The translations under genes were made by a program, and so were the position numbers. A stretch of DNA of 38,381 bases from Candidatus Daviesbacteria bacterium (lineage in GTDB: Bacteria; Patescibacteriota; Microgenomatia; Daviesbacterales; UBA10151), in assembly GCA_016183245.1 (NCBI GenBank), contig JACPEY010000025.1, positions 1 to 38,381 of the forward strand. The letters are read 5' to 3'. This document shows positions 1 through 9,900 of this stretch, piece after piece (within the stretch, counting starts at the first letter, position 1; each line of letters starts with the position of its first letter). A model generated the notes under the pieces. The model saw nothing but the letters and a program-made list of their open reading frames with translations, made no database searches and was not told where the DNA came from.

Positions 1-120
1 CTGCTCAAAAACAGAAGATTGGTTAGGGATTATGAAAGACTCAAGAAAAGTGTTGAATCCTTCATCCATCTGGCCATGACCAGACTGATGCTTAAAAGGT
101 TAGTTTTGGATACTACCTGA
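1..120 (+). pseudogene. C-terminal part of an IS5-like DDE transposase (truncated by window edge)
   Basis: Frame 1 reads LLKNRRLVRDYERLKKSVESFIHLAMTRLMLKRLVLDTT*, the typical IS5-family C-terminus (RRLVRDYE..., I.LAM.RLMLRRL). Confidence 0.75.
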
Positions 121-263
121 CCTTTTCAAACAGGCTCTAAGAGCGCTTTTTGGTTCTCTCCCGACTCAAAAGGGGAGATTATTGGAAGAGGTCGATTCAG
201 GTTCTCTTGTACCTGCAGCCTAAATAATTTGTTTGATTTGACCACAATTAGTTTACATAATTG

Positions 264-367
264 TAACTATTCAGAGTTTCCCAGTAAATTGTCATTCTTC
301 CCTGCCCTCACTGCCTCCGGCTGAGAGGCGGGTCAAGATGACAAAATCTCTGAGAGAAACTAATGTC
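264..367 (+). repeat. Dispersed repeat copy 1 (taactattcagagtttcccagtaaattgtcattc...ctgagagaaactaatgtc)
   Basis: Both ends match 3811..3997; a central ~83 bp present in copy 2 is missing here. Confidence 0.9.
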
Positions 368-382
368 GTACCATAATTGTGG

Positions 383-411
383 TTGACTTTTAGGATCGAA
401 ATGATTAATAT
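383..411 (+). promoter_or_regulatory. Sigma70-type promoter for the GreA-NTD/fusA unit
   Basis: TTGACT - 17 nt - TAATAT. Confidence 0.55.
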
Positions 412-421
412 TTACTTGTTG

Positions 422-448
422 CCTCCTGAAATTTGAGGGAGGTTTTTT
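422..448 (+). terminator. Terminator-like hairpin in the leader just before the first gene
   Basis: CCTCC-tgaaatttgag-GGAGG followed by TTTTTT; the 3' arm is also SD-like; ATG at 455. Confidence 0.6.
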
Positions 449-454
449 ATTATT

Positions 455-685
455 ATGATTGATGCAAAATTAAGGCAGGAGAAATTAAAAATGTGGAAGG
501 ATAATTTGAGACAGCTTGAAGAAGAGTTGGGTGCAATCATGCTTAAAAAGGGTGTGGCTGCCCAGGAAGGGGATTTATCCGAAAATGCAGCTTATACTAT
601 GGCAACTGAAGATGCAGAAACTACCCGAGTAAGAATTGAACAAGTTAAACAGATTATTAGAGATTTGGAGGGCAAGGGGAAATAA
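455..685 (+). CDS. Standalone GreA/GreB N-terminal coiled-coil domain protein (76 aa)
   Basis: [34 protein letters not shown] matches the GreA NTD signature (GDLSENAEY...); the C-terminal FKBP-like domain is absent. Confidence 0.7.
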   Translation: MIDAKLRQEKLKMWKDNLRQLEEELGAIMLKKGVAAQEGDLSENAAYTMATEDAETTRVRIEQVKQIIRDLEGKGK

Positions 686-686
686 T

Positions 687-2894
687 ATGGCTATACAAAA
701 GACTAAAAGAGATTTTCCACTAGACAGAATTAGGAATATGGGCATTATTGCCCACATTGATGCCGGTAAAACCACTACTACCGAAAGAATCCTTTTCTAT
801 ACAGGAAAAACTTACAAGATTGGAAATATAGATGAAGGCACAACTGTTACTGACTGGATGGAACAGGAGCGCGAGCGCGGAATTACCATTGTTTCCGCAG
901 CCATAACTGCTTTCTGGACTGTAAAAAAGGGTCAGTTTGAAGACCAGGAGATGAGAATTAACTTAATTGATACTCCGGGGCATGTGGACTTTACCGCTGA
1001 GGTAGAAAGGTCTTTAAGGGTTTTGGATGGAGCAGTGATTGTTTTGGATTCTTCATCTGGGGTGCAATCCCAAACAGAAACTGTTTGGAGACAAGCTAAT
1101 AAATATAATGTGCCTTTGATTGCTTTTGCCAACAAAATGGATGTAGTAGGAGCAGATTTTGCCGCCACCATTCAATCAGCCAGAGACAGGCTGGGCGCCA
1201 ATGCTATTGCTTATAACTTACCTATCGGAAAAGAAAATGATTTTAAAGGGGTCGTAGATCTTTTAACCGAAAAAGCTATAATTTGGCCTGCCCGCATTGC
1301 TACCTCGCCCGATAACGCTACATCGTTGCGAGCGGGGCAAAGCGTTGCAGGCGGGGAAGGTGATCAGACTGGGGCCAAGTTTGTAGAGGTAGAAATTCCT
1401 GCTGATATGGCGGAAGAAGTCAAAGTTGCCCGGGAAAAATTGGTAGAAGAAATTTCCGGCACAGATGATGTACTGATGGAAAAATACTTGGGAGGAGAAT
1501 CGATTAGTGTTCAAGAGCTAAAACAGGCTTTGCGCAGAGCGGTGATTGCAAATAAGATTGTACCGGTAATGGCTGGTTCGTCTTTGCGCAACAAAGGCGT
1601 TCAGCCCATGCTGGATGCGGTAGTAGAATATTTGCCATCTCCACAAGATATTTCAGTTTTTAACGGTACAAATCCAAAAACCGGAGAAAGTGAAGAAAGA
1701 AAAGCTGACCCGGCTGCACCATTGGCAGCTTTAGCATTTAAGATTCAGGTTGACCCGCATGTTGGAAAGCTTACCTATATTCGAGTATATTCCGGGACTT
1801 TAAAAAGCGGTTCTTATGTTTACAATGCTACCAAACAAATCAGGGAAAGGGTTGGCAGGCTGCTTTTAATGCATGCAAATGACAGGGAAGAAATCGATGA
1901 AGCATTTGCCGGGGAAATTGTGGCAGCAGTGGGACTTAAAGACACTGTAACAGGAGATACTCTTTGTGATGAAGGCACGCCGATTGTTTTGGAATCAATT
2001 ACTTTCCCTGATCCGGTGATTTCTCTGGCAATTGAACCTAAAACAAAGAGCGATCAGGAAAAATTAGGTTATGCCCTGCAAAGGCTTTCAGAAGAAGACC
2101 CTACTTTCAGGGTAAAATCCGATCCGGAAACAGGTCAAACAATTATTGCCGGCATGGGTGAACTGCAGCTTGAGATATTAGTAGACCGGATGAAAAGGGA
2201 ATTTAAGCTGGAGGCAAATGTCGGGCAGCCGCAGGTTGCCTATAAAGAAACTATTACTAAATATGCAGAAGGTGAAGGGAAATATATCAGACAAACCGGC
2301 GGCCGCGGTCAATACGGACATTGCTTGCTCAAAATTGAACCTTTGCCCCGCGGACAGGGCAGGGAGTTTGCTTCAGAAGTGGTGGGTGGAGCAATCCCCC
2401 GGGAGTTTATCCCTCCGATTGAAAAAGGAGTTATGGAAAAAGAAGATACCGGAATTCTGGCCGGATACCCGGTCACTGATATTAAAGTAATTGTTTATGA
2501 CGGGTCGTTTCATGATGTTGATTCTTCAGAAATTGCATTTAAGATTGCTGCATCTTTGGGGCTTTCCGAGGCGGCTAAGAAAGCGGACATGATTTTACTT
2601 GAACCAATCATGAAGGTAGAAGTTACTACCCCGGATGAGTTTTTGGGGGAAATTATTGGTGATTTATCTTCCAAAAGGGCTCAAATTTTATCTTCTGAAA
2701 CCCGCGGTAATGCCAGGGTGGTGTTGGCTTTGGTGCCTTTGGCAGAAATGCACGGTTATGCTACAGCCATCAGAAGCATGTCACAAGGCCGAGCCACCTA
2801 TTACATGGAAGCAGACCACTACGAACCTGTACCAAATAATATCACTCAAAAGATCATTGAATCTTCAGGCTTTACTGGTAGGGTGGAACATTAA
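687..2894 (+). CDS. fusA: Elongation factor G
   Basis: [40 protein letters not shown]...; ATG 687 preferred over the tool's 636 TTG. Confidence 0.97.
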   Translation: MAIQKTKRDFPLDRIRNMGIIAHIDAGKTTTTERILFYTGKTYKIGNIDEGTTVTDWMEQERERGITIVSAAITAFWTVKKGQFEDQEMRINLIDTPGHVDFTAEVERSLRVLDGAVIVLDSSSGVQSQTETVWRQANKYNVPLIAFANKMDVVGADFAATIQSARDRLGANAIAYNLPIGKENDFKGVVDLLTEKAIIWPARIATSPDNATSLRAGQSVAGGEGDQTGAKFVEVEIPADMAEEVKVAREKLVEEISGTDDVLMEKYLGGESISVQELKQALRRAVIANKIVPVMAGSSLRNKGVQPMLDAVVEYLPSPQDISVFNGTNPKTGESEERKADPAAPLAALAFKIQVDPHVGKLTYIRVYSGTLKSGSYVYNATKQIRERVGRLLLMHANDREEIDEAFAGEIVAAVGLKDTVTGDTLCDEGTPIVLESITFPDPVISLAIEPKTKSDQEKLGYALQRLSEEDPTFRVKSDPETGQTIIAGMGELQLEILVDRMKREFKLEANVGQPQVAYKETITKYAEGEGKYIRQTGGRGQYGHCLLKIEPLPRGQGREFASEVVGGAIPREFIPPIEKGVMEKEDTGILAGYPVTDIKVIVYDGSFHDVDSSEIAFKIAASLGLSEAAKKADMILLEPIMKVEVTTPDEFLGEIIGDLSSKRAQILSSETRGNARVVLALVPLAEMHGYATAIRSMSQGRATYYMEADHYEPVPNNITQKIIESSGFTGRVEH

Positions 2895-3180
2895 ATTTTA
2901 ATAAACTTATGTCCAAGCCTAATCCTGAATTTGATTTATCTTTGTTCGGTACTGAAGATTGATAGTATTCATCCTTTAGTTGTAACAATCAGAAACGAAC
3001 TAAATAATTTACGTAATTCACCTCGAGCAATCTTCTATACAGTAGCTGGAATAGTTGTGGTGGCGGCTGAAATAAATGCACTTGCTAGAATTCCTCTAAG
3101 TGAGTACCTTCCTCATTAAGATAGTTATAGGGCAATACAGATTTGCTAACAGTTATCAAATTTTGTGACAATTTTCCTGT

Positions 3181-3209
3181 TTGACAATACGTACGGAATA
3201 ACGTACACT
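3181..3209 (+). promoter_or_regulatory. TA promoter with embedded palindromic operator
   Basis: TTGACA - 17 nt - TACACT; spacer and -10 overlap the perfect inverted repeat GTACG-N6-CGTAC (3191..3206); antitoxin ATG at 3219. Confidence 0.7.
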
Positions 3210-3218
3210 TAACTCATT

Positions 3219-3482
3219 ATGATTACAGTATCTGCAACAACTGCGCGAAATACCCTATATGACTTATTGGAAGATGCCGCCAGCGGTAAAAAAATTGCCA
3301 TCACCAACAAAGGTGAAACTAAAGCGGTTTTAATAAGCGCTGAAGAGCTGGCTTCCTGGGAGGCTACCATGGAGGTGATGTCTGATAAGAAACTGGTGAT
3401 TGGGATTAAAAAAGGACTGGAAGATATTAAAAAAGGCAGAGTAATATCTTGGGAAGAGGTTAAGAAAAAAGCAGGTCTTTAA
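3219..3482 (+). CDS. Phd/YefM family antitoxin
   Basis: MITVSATTARNTLYDLLEDAASGKKIAITNKGETKAVLISAEEL, typical Phd/YefM N-terminus; 1 nt upstream of a RelE-like ORF. Confidence 0.85.
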   Translation: MITVSATTARNTLYDLLEDAASGKKIAITNKGETKAVLISAEELASWEATMEVMSDKKLVIGIKKGLEDIKKGRVISWEEVKKKAGL

Positions 3483-3734
3483 ATGGCGCAAATAATTTTT
3501 ACCAAGACAGCGGAGAAATCTTTTTTAAAACTGCCAATAGATGCTAAAAAGAAAATTGCCAAAGCTGTTGAAAAATTAGCTGATAAACCGCTTGCCGGAG
3601 AGAAACTAAAAGGGGAATTTGCCGGGCAGTACAAACTTTATGCCTGGCCTTATAGGGTAATTTATATTTTCTCTGCAGCAGAAAAGATCTTAACAGTAGT
3701 TGAAGTTGAGCATAGGCAGGGAGTTTATAAATAA
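3483..3734 (+). CDS. RelE/ParE family toxin
   Basis: MAQIIFTKTAEKSFLKLPIDAKKKIAKAVEKLADKPLAGEKLKGEFAGQYKLYAWPYRVIYIF..., RelE-like; paired with antitoxin. Confidence 0.85.
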   Translation: MAQIIFTKTAEKSFLKLPIDAKKKIAKAVEKLADKPLAGEKLKGEFAGQYKLYAWPYRVIYIFSAAEKILTVVEVEHRQGVYK

Positions 3735-3790
3735 ACATCATATAATAAATCATTGAATCTTCAGGCTTCACCGGCCGCGTTGAACATTAA
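3733..3790 (+). pseudogene. Vestigial fusA 3' end
   Basis: atcattgaatcttcaggcttcaccggccgcgttgaacattaa encodes [13 protein letters not shown], identical to the EF-G C-terminus at 2853..2894 but with synonymous differences. Confidence 0.85.
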
Positions 3791-3810
3791 TTTCCGAGAT
3801 TTAATTTAAG

Positions 3811-3997
3811 TAACTATTCAGAGTTTCCCAGTAAATTGTCATTCCGAACCTGCCTGCCGGCCCGCTTCGCCGAATCGAGGCGAGCAGGCAGGCGTAGTGA
3901 GGAATCTTAAGATTAATCTAGAGATCTTTCCCCGCCCTCACTGCCTCCGGCTGAGAGGCGGGTCAAGATGACAAAATCTCTGAGAGAAACTAATGTC
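3811..3997 (+). repeat. Dispersed repeat copy 2 (with extra GC-rich palindromic core)
   Basis: Same ends as 264..367; internal cctgcctgccggcccgcttcgccgaatcgaggcgagcaggcaggcg palindrome. Confidence 0.9.
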
Positions 3998-4153
3998 TTA
4001 CTAATTTAACTATTGCATTTATATGAGAAATCCTGTATATTTAATTTACCAGCTTGACAGAAGCTGGATTTTCTTGCCCTAATTGATTATTGCATAAGTT
4101 TAATTTTTGTTTTAAACTATACACTAATCACTGTTCACTAAGCACTAAACAAT

Positions 4154-5338
4154 ATGGCAGACGCAAAAAAATTTGACAGAAGCAAACCGCACGTTAATGT
4201 TGGAACCATGGGTCACGTTGACCATGGCAAAACAACTTTAACTGCAGCAATCACCAATGTTTTGGCAGCCAAGGGTTTGGCAGAAAAAAGATCAGTTGAT
4301 CAAATTGATAACGCTCCGGAAGAAAAAGCCCGCGGTATTACCATTAATATTTCCCATCAGGAATACGAGACCGAGAAACGGCATTATGCCCATATCGACA
4401 TGCCAGGTCACGCAGATTACATCAAAAACATGATTACCGGTGCCGCTCAAACAGACGGCGCTATTTTGGTGGTTTCCGCTCCGGACGGCCCCATGCCTCA
4501 AACCAGAGAACATTTGTTACTGGCCCGCCAGGTTGGAGTTCCGGCAATTGTAGTATTTTTGAATAAATGCGATATGGTTGATGACCCTGAACTTTTGGAT
4601 CTGGTTGAAGAAGAAGTCCGGGATCTACTCAAAAAATATGAATATGACCCGCAATCACCGATTATTCGCGGCAGCGCTAAAAAAGCCCTGGAAGGTGATG
4701 CAGAATCAGTTAAAGCAATTGAGGAGTTAATGAATAAAGTTGATGAATGGATTCCAACTCCAACACGTGATGTAGACAAGCCGTTCCTGATGGCAGTAGA
4801 AGATGTCTTTTCCATTAAAGGCCGCGGAACAGTAGTTACCGGAAGAATTGAAAGAGGCAAGGTTAAGGTTAATGAGGAAATTGAGATTGTGGGAATAAGG
4901 CCTACTAAAAAGAGTGTTGTAACAGGAATTGAAATGTTTCATAAAATGCTTGATGAAGGTCAGGCCGGTGATAATGCCGGAATTTTGCTTCGCGGTATTG
5001 AAAAAGATGATGTAGAACGCGGTCAGGTTTTGGCAAAACCAGGTTCAATTACTCCTCACTCTGAGTTTGAAGCAGAAGTTTATATTTTGAGCAAAGAAGA
5101 AGGCGGCAGACATACTCCGTTTTTCAAAGGCTACAGACCGCAATTTTATGTCAGAACCACAGATGTAACCGGTGAAGTACAACTGCCGGAAGGGGTAGAA
5201 ATGGCTATGCCGGGAGATACAGTTAAGGTTGTAGGTAAGTTAATTACACCGGTTGCCATGGAAGAAGGATTAAGGTTTGCTGTTCGAGAAGGCGGTAAAA
5301 CTGTCGGAGCCGGAGTTATTACAAAAATCATTGCTTAA
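4154..5338 (+). CDS. tuf: Elongation factor Tu
   Basis: [24 protein letters not shown]... Confidence 0.98.
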   Translation: MADAKKFDRSKPHVNVGTMGHVDHGKTTLTAAITNVLAAKGLAEKRSVDQIDNAPEEKARGITINISHQEYETEKRHYAHIDMPGHADYIKNMITGAAQTDGAILVVSAPDGPMPQTREHLLLARQVGVPAIVVFLNKCDMVDDPELLDLVEEEVRDLLKKYEYDPQSPIIRGSAKKALEGDAESVKAIEELMNKVDEWIPTPTRDVDKPFLMAVEDVFSIKGRGTVVTGRIERGKVKVNEEIEIVGIRPTKKSVVTGIEMFHKMLDEGQAGDNAGILLRGIEKDDVERGQVLAKPGSITPHSEFEAEVYILSKEEGGRHTPFFKGYRPQFYVRTTDVTGEVQLPEGVEMAMPGDTVKVVGKLITPVAMEEGLRFAVREGGKTVGAGVITKIIA

Positions 5339-5361
5339 AATACATAGAAGCGTGGTTTATC

Positions 5362-5384
5362 AGGGCCCCAAGTGGCCCTTTTTT
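5362..5384 (+). terminator. Rho-independent terminator after tuf
   Basis: AGGGCC-ccaagt-GGCCCT-TTTTT. Confidence 0.85.
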
Positions 5385-5431
5385 AGTGAATAAGGTATAA
5401 TTTAGCACATTAACAGTAGGAGGATAAAAAG

Positions 5432-5740
5432 ATGCCGCGAGGACGTATTAGAGTAAAACTGAAAAGTTATGATCACCGGGTATTAGACAATACCTGTGAA
5501 TCCCTTTTGGATACAGCTCTCCGAACCGGTGCCAAAATAGCAGGCCCCATTCCCCTTCCTACAAAAATTGAAAGAATTACTGTTTTAACCTCGCCTCATA
5601 CTGATAAAGACTCCCGGGAAGCTTTTGAAATTAAAACCCACAAAAGAATGATAGACATTATAGAACCTACCCAAAAAACAATAGATTCTTTAATGCATCT
5701 TGAAATCCCGGCCGGTGTTGACATTGAAGTAAAGATGTAA
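5432..5740 (+). CDS. rpsJ: 30S ribosomal protein S10
   Basis: [44 protein letters not shown]. Confidence 0.97.
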   Translation: MPRGRIRVKLKSYDHRVLDNTCESLLDTALRTGAKIAGPIPLPTKIERITVLTSPHTDKDSREAFEIKTHKRMIDIIEPTQKTIDSLMHLEIPAGVDIEVKM

Positions 5741-5759
5741 TAAAATCCCTTCTAATAAA

Positions 5760-6257
5760 ATGAGAAGAAAAGAATCGAAGCAAGAATTATTGTTTGAAGA
5801 CGAGGTTTCTGGAAATTTAATTCCCCTTGTTTCTTTTACTGTACCGAAAGAATTACAAGACAGATTATCCCCAGGGGATAGGATAAGAGGTGCAGTATTC
5901 GGAAAATATCCCTCTGAAGATGTACTAAAGGGTAGAAAAGTTGAAGATTGTCAGGCTCTTTATGGAAAAGACATTACAACAGTAACACCTTTAAGCAAGG
6001 AAGCTCATTTGTTTCTAAAAGAGGCAGTAGATGAGGTTTTAGCGCTGCTTCCCTACCGCGAGAGATTGGTTTTAGAGCTACGCTTTGGTTTAGATGATGG
6101 ACGATCTAGGACTTTAGTCGAGACAGGAAAAATAGTTGGTTTAGAGATTAGGGGTAAACCTTATTCCAAAGAACGTACAAGGCAGCTTGAAGCCAAGGCA
6201 ATACGGGGAATGAGACATCCTACTCAACAAAAAAGACTTGAAGATTATACAAAGTAA
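5760..6257 (+). CDS. Orphan sigma-70 region 4-like DNA-binding protein
   Basis: LLPYRERLVLELRFGLDDGRSRTLVETGKIVG...YSKERTRQLEAKAIRGMRHP resembles sigma70 region 4; regions 1-3 absent. Confidence 0.7.
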   Translation: MRRKESKQELLFEDEVSGNLIPLVSFTVPKELQDRLSPGDRIRGAVFGKYPSEDVLKGRKVEDCQALYGKDITTVTPLSKEAHLFLKEAVDEVLALLPYRERLVLELRFGLDDGRSRTLVETGKIVGLEIRGKPYSKERTRQLEAKAIRGMRHPTQQKRLEDYTK

Positions 6258-6549
6258 GACCTCGAAATTCAGACATACCAGCTCAGCAACTTTAGCAAAA
6301 GTTAACGATCGTTAGGAATTGGTAAAGCACATAAGTATTTGGATGTCTGGAGTTTGGATTACCGAGGTGTAGCTACACTTCCACCCCCGAGGTGGAATTG
6401 AATTGTCATTCTGAGCGTAGCGAGGAATCTTCCAATTTCATGATATGATTTTCTAGTGCAGATAGTTTTTACTTGGCATGTTTTAAATGAAACAATTCCA
6501 AAATTTATAATTAGAGTCATTACAGTGTATGTTGCAAGGAGGGGTAAAT

Positions 6550-6804
6550 ATGAAAGTACGAAAGAGGATTAGCTATAGTCCAGATGTTGATATCCTAATG
6601 ATTCAGTTAAGTGATAAGAAGATAGATGATTCTTATGAAACAGAAAATTCTGTGGTTAGTGTTGATAAAAACGGTGAACCAGTCTTACTGGAGATTTTTA
6701 ACGGCAAGCAATATCTAAAAGAATTAGGTAAAACTCTCCCCAAAAATATACGCAGAGAACTCTCTGAACAGTCTGTCGCTGTTGCTCATCAGATTAGAAA
6801 ATAA
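6550..6804 (+). CDS. DUF2283-like small protein
   Basis: ISYSPDVDILMIQLSDKKIDDSYETENSVVSVDKNGEPVLLEIFN resembles DUF2283; SD ggagg before ATG 6550. Confidence 0.65.
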   Translation: MKVRKRISYSPDVDILMIQLSDKKIDDSYETENSVVSVDKNGEPVLLEIFNGKQYLKELGKTLPKNIRRELSEQSVAVAHQIRK

Positions 6805-6893
6805 TTCTTATTGCACGCCGGCGTGCGTAGTTGCATTACTATACCAGATATCCGGATATTTTCTTAAGATAATAGCCTTATAAAAAATCCCTA

Positions 6894-6923
6894 TTGACAA
6901 AAAGATTTCACTTAGTTTAGGAT
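6894..6923 (+). promoter_or_regulatory. Putative promoter for the SGNH gene
   Basis: TTGACA - 18 nt - TAGGAT; preceded by palindromes GCACGCCGGCGTGC (6813..6826) and ATATCCGGATAT (6848..6859). Confidence 0.45.
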
Positions 6924-6950
6924 GGATAGAGTTCTGCCTGGGAAGATACA

Positions 6951-9900
6951 ATGGCTGTTTTGAGGAAATTCTCTTTTTGTTCAACATACACTAAACTTTT
7001 ATTCTCCCTTCTATTCCTTATCCTTTTTTATTTGGTTATGGGTTCAGCAAAGGCACAGGAAACAGCAATTAATGATACCTGGATTTTTTATGGTGATGCT
7101 GGTACTGCTATGGCAATGGATCCGGGAGCAGGTTCTTTTGCTGATTTAATTCATACTCAAAACAGCAATATTAATGTTACTCAAGTCAATGAGGGTAAGG
7201 GCAATAGAGATGCTTATATGGGTTTACAGGAAATAGATGGTGCTTTAGGACGGACCCCATCAGCAAAATATGTGGCAATTACATTAGGGGCGAACGATAC
7301 TTATGGTAATGATACAGTTTGTTATGCAAATCCGGATAACTTCTATAATAATATGGTTGGTATGGTTAATAAAGTACTGGCAGCCGGGAAGATTCCAGTC
7401 CTGTCAACTTTTCCAACTGCATCCCGAGTAAATTGCGCCCTTCCTTTAATTGATAAAATACAACAGGTTTATATAAATTTCTCTCAAGTAGTTAAAGGCC
7501 CGGATTGGTGGAACCATTTTAGCGGCCATCCGGAATGGGGAGTAACGAATTTAACTTCAGCCGGGATTATAGAATATAAAAATTTCTGGGCCAGTTGGGG
7601 ATTATCCACTGTATATAATCAGGCGATAGCATCTTCGTCACCCACGCCGACCCCAACACCAACGCCTTCTGTCTTGCCAACTCCAACCTTAACACCGATG
7701 CCAACCGCTACCCCAGTTGGAATAGGCAGCACTGCTCCCTTAAGCGGGATCCCGCCAATGCCTTTAATTAGCAGAAACCTGCCTGTTTTTTCTTCAAGTA
7801 ATTATGCAGGTTCACAAGCTTCTTATGCCAGTGACAGTGATTACTCTACCAGATGGAGATCAGCCGGAACACCTGCCTGGCTCTCTTATGACATTTCATC
7901 AATTACTGATGCGAGCAAATCAAATACAGTACTGATCTGGTGGAATCCTTCCGGCAGATTTGTCTATTCTGATCCGCCTGCTTGGAGTGACCGGAATCTG
8001 CCTCTGGCTTACACCATTGAAGGAAATAGGGCTGTCGGAGGATCAGTTACTCCAAGTACAGGATGGGAAGTGTTAATTTCTGTGCCGAATAATGTTTACA
8101 GACAGCGTCAGCATGTACTGAATTTGTCCGGCTTTAACTGGGTAAGATTAAATGTTACTACAACAGCCGGTTACAGCGGCCTTTTAGATGCAGAAGTTAA
8201 TATGGATCTTTATAATGCCAGCCAGGGTATATATGATGACTGGATTTTTTATGGAGATTCCTTGACAGCCGGAACAATGACTTATGATGAATATATTGGT
8301 CCTTCGTTTGCTTCTTTAATCAGTCAAGCCATGCCCGGATACTGGCCGGTAGTTGAAGATGGCGGAGTCGCCTCAACTAACACTGATTGGGCAGCTCGGA
8401 ACATACCTAATTTTATACAAGCCTTTCCAGGCAGGTTTGTCGGGATTTCCTTTGGAACCAATGATGCCAGAGATCCATATCCTACTACCCCTGAGCAGTT
8501 TTACCAAAACTACAGAACCATGCTGGATGCTGTTATTGCCAAGGGTAAGATCCCTGTTATTCCGCACATACCCTGGGCATCATCTTCTGCCTTGCAAGCA
8601 AATGCTCCTTTATATAATGCCAAAATTGATCAGATAATCGGGGAATATAATGCTCAGGGTAAAACTGTTATTGCCGGTCCTGACCTGTGGACATTTTTCA
8701 AAGATAATCCCAATTTACTGGGCAGTGATGGCGTTCATCTTACAAATACTGGTAATGCAGCTTACCGAAAACAATGGGCAGATGCAATGTTAACCAATGC
8801 TTATCAGGCAACAGTTTCTGCTTCCCCTTCTCCTACTCCTGTTCCAACCCCAACTCCAACAGTCACACCGAGTATGACACCTACACCTACGTCAACTCCA
8901 AGTCCAACGCCACAAGGATTAGTTAATGATGTCTGGGTTTTCTTTGGTGATTCCATTACTGCTATGACTATGGAACCCGGTATTGGTTCTTTTGCAGATT
9001 TAATCCATACCCAAAACACCAATATTAATATTACCCAGGTTAATGAAGGAAGAAGCGGTCGTGATGCTTATTCAGGCTTACAGGAAATAGATGCTGCTTT
9101 ATCCAGAACCCCGGGAGCCGAATATGTGGCTATTACTTTGGGAAGCAATGATACCAATGGCTCTGATACAGTCTGTTATACTAATCCAGATAATTATTAT
9201 AATGATATTACCGGCATAGTTAATAAAGTTATAGCTGCAGGGAAAATTCCGGTAGTTGCTACCTTCCCAAGTGCTTCCAAAGTGAACTGTGCCCCGCCAT
9301 TACTTGATAAAATCCAGCAGGTTTATATCAATTTCCCCCAGGTAGTAAAAGGACCTGATTTGTGGACATATTTTAGCAATAAACCGGAATATTTTCCGGG
9401 AATTCACCCAAATCCTGATGGAGTAACAGCATATAAGCAATACTGGGTTAACTGGAGCCTGACCAATATTTATACAGAATCCACAGTTTCGGCATCACCG
9501 TCTCCGACCCCGGTTCCTACCCCTGTACCTACACCTACGTCAACTCCTATGCCGACACCAACACCAACACCTATTCCAACTGCTACTCCAGCACCAACTC
9601 CTACCCCTACTCCGACACCGTCTCCAACTCCAACTCCAACTCCAACACCTGTGCCTTCGGGATTAAATATCTACGCAGATTCATTAGGCATAGGGTTTGT
9701 CTATAACGAATGGCAAAGCCCCGCAGGAACAAAATGTTATGTTAATCCTGTTAGAGATGATGTTGTATATTCAGGTATATATTCACTGGAGATAAACGTA
9801 AATAGTTATTGTACTACTTTTCTTGCCCGAACCAGCAAGTTTAATATCAGCAATTACGGGACTTTAGAATTTGATATTTATGCTTTGCTGCCAACAGTTA

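Noticed and set aside
636-686. Upstream TTG start for fusA giving a 17-aa N-terminal extension
   Set aside because: It lies within the GreA-NTD frame; ATG 687 after gggga gives the standard EF-G N-terminus.
575-775. Minus-strand and out-of-frame ORFs in the track overlapping conserved genes (e.g. 575-775 -, 932-1171 -, 2218-2490 +, 4498-4860 -, 17527-18126 -, 30927-31310 -)
   Set aside because: They lie opposite or out of frame to well-recognised conserved genes and show no family signatures.
5396-5401. TATAAT upstream of rpsJ as a firm promoter
   Set aside because: No convincing -35 at 16-18 nt; left unannotated although plausible.
8804-9022. Minus-strand Gly/Val-rich ORF opposite the Pro-Thr linker
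   Set aside because: Artefact of the reverse complement of repetitive PTPTP codons.
7630-9660. Pro-Thr-rich low-complexity DNA as a CRISPR or minisatellite
   Set aside because: No constant repeat/spacer structure; it encodes flexible linkers between domains.
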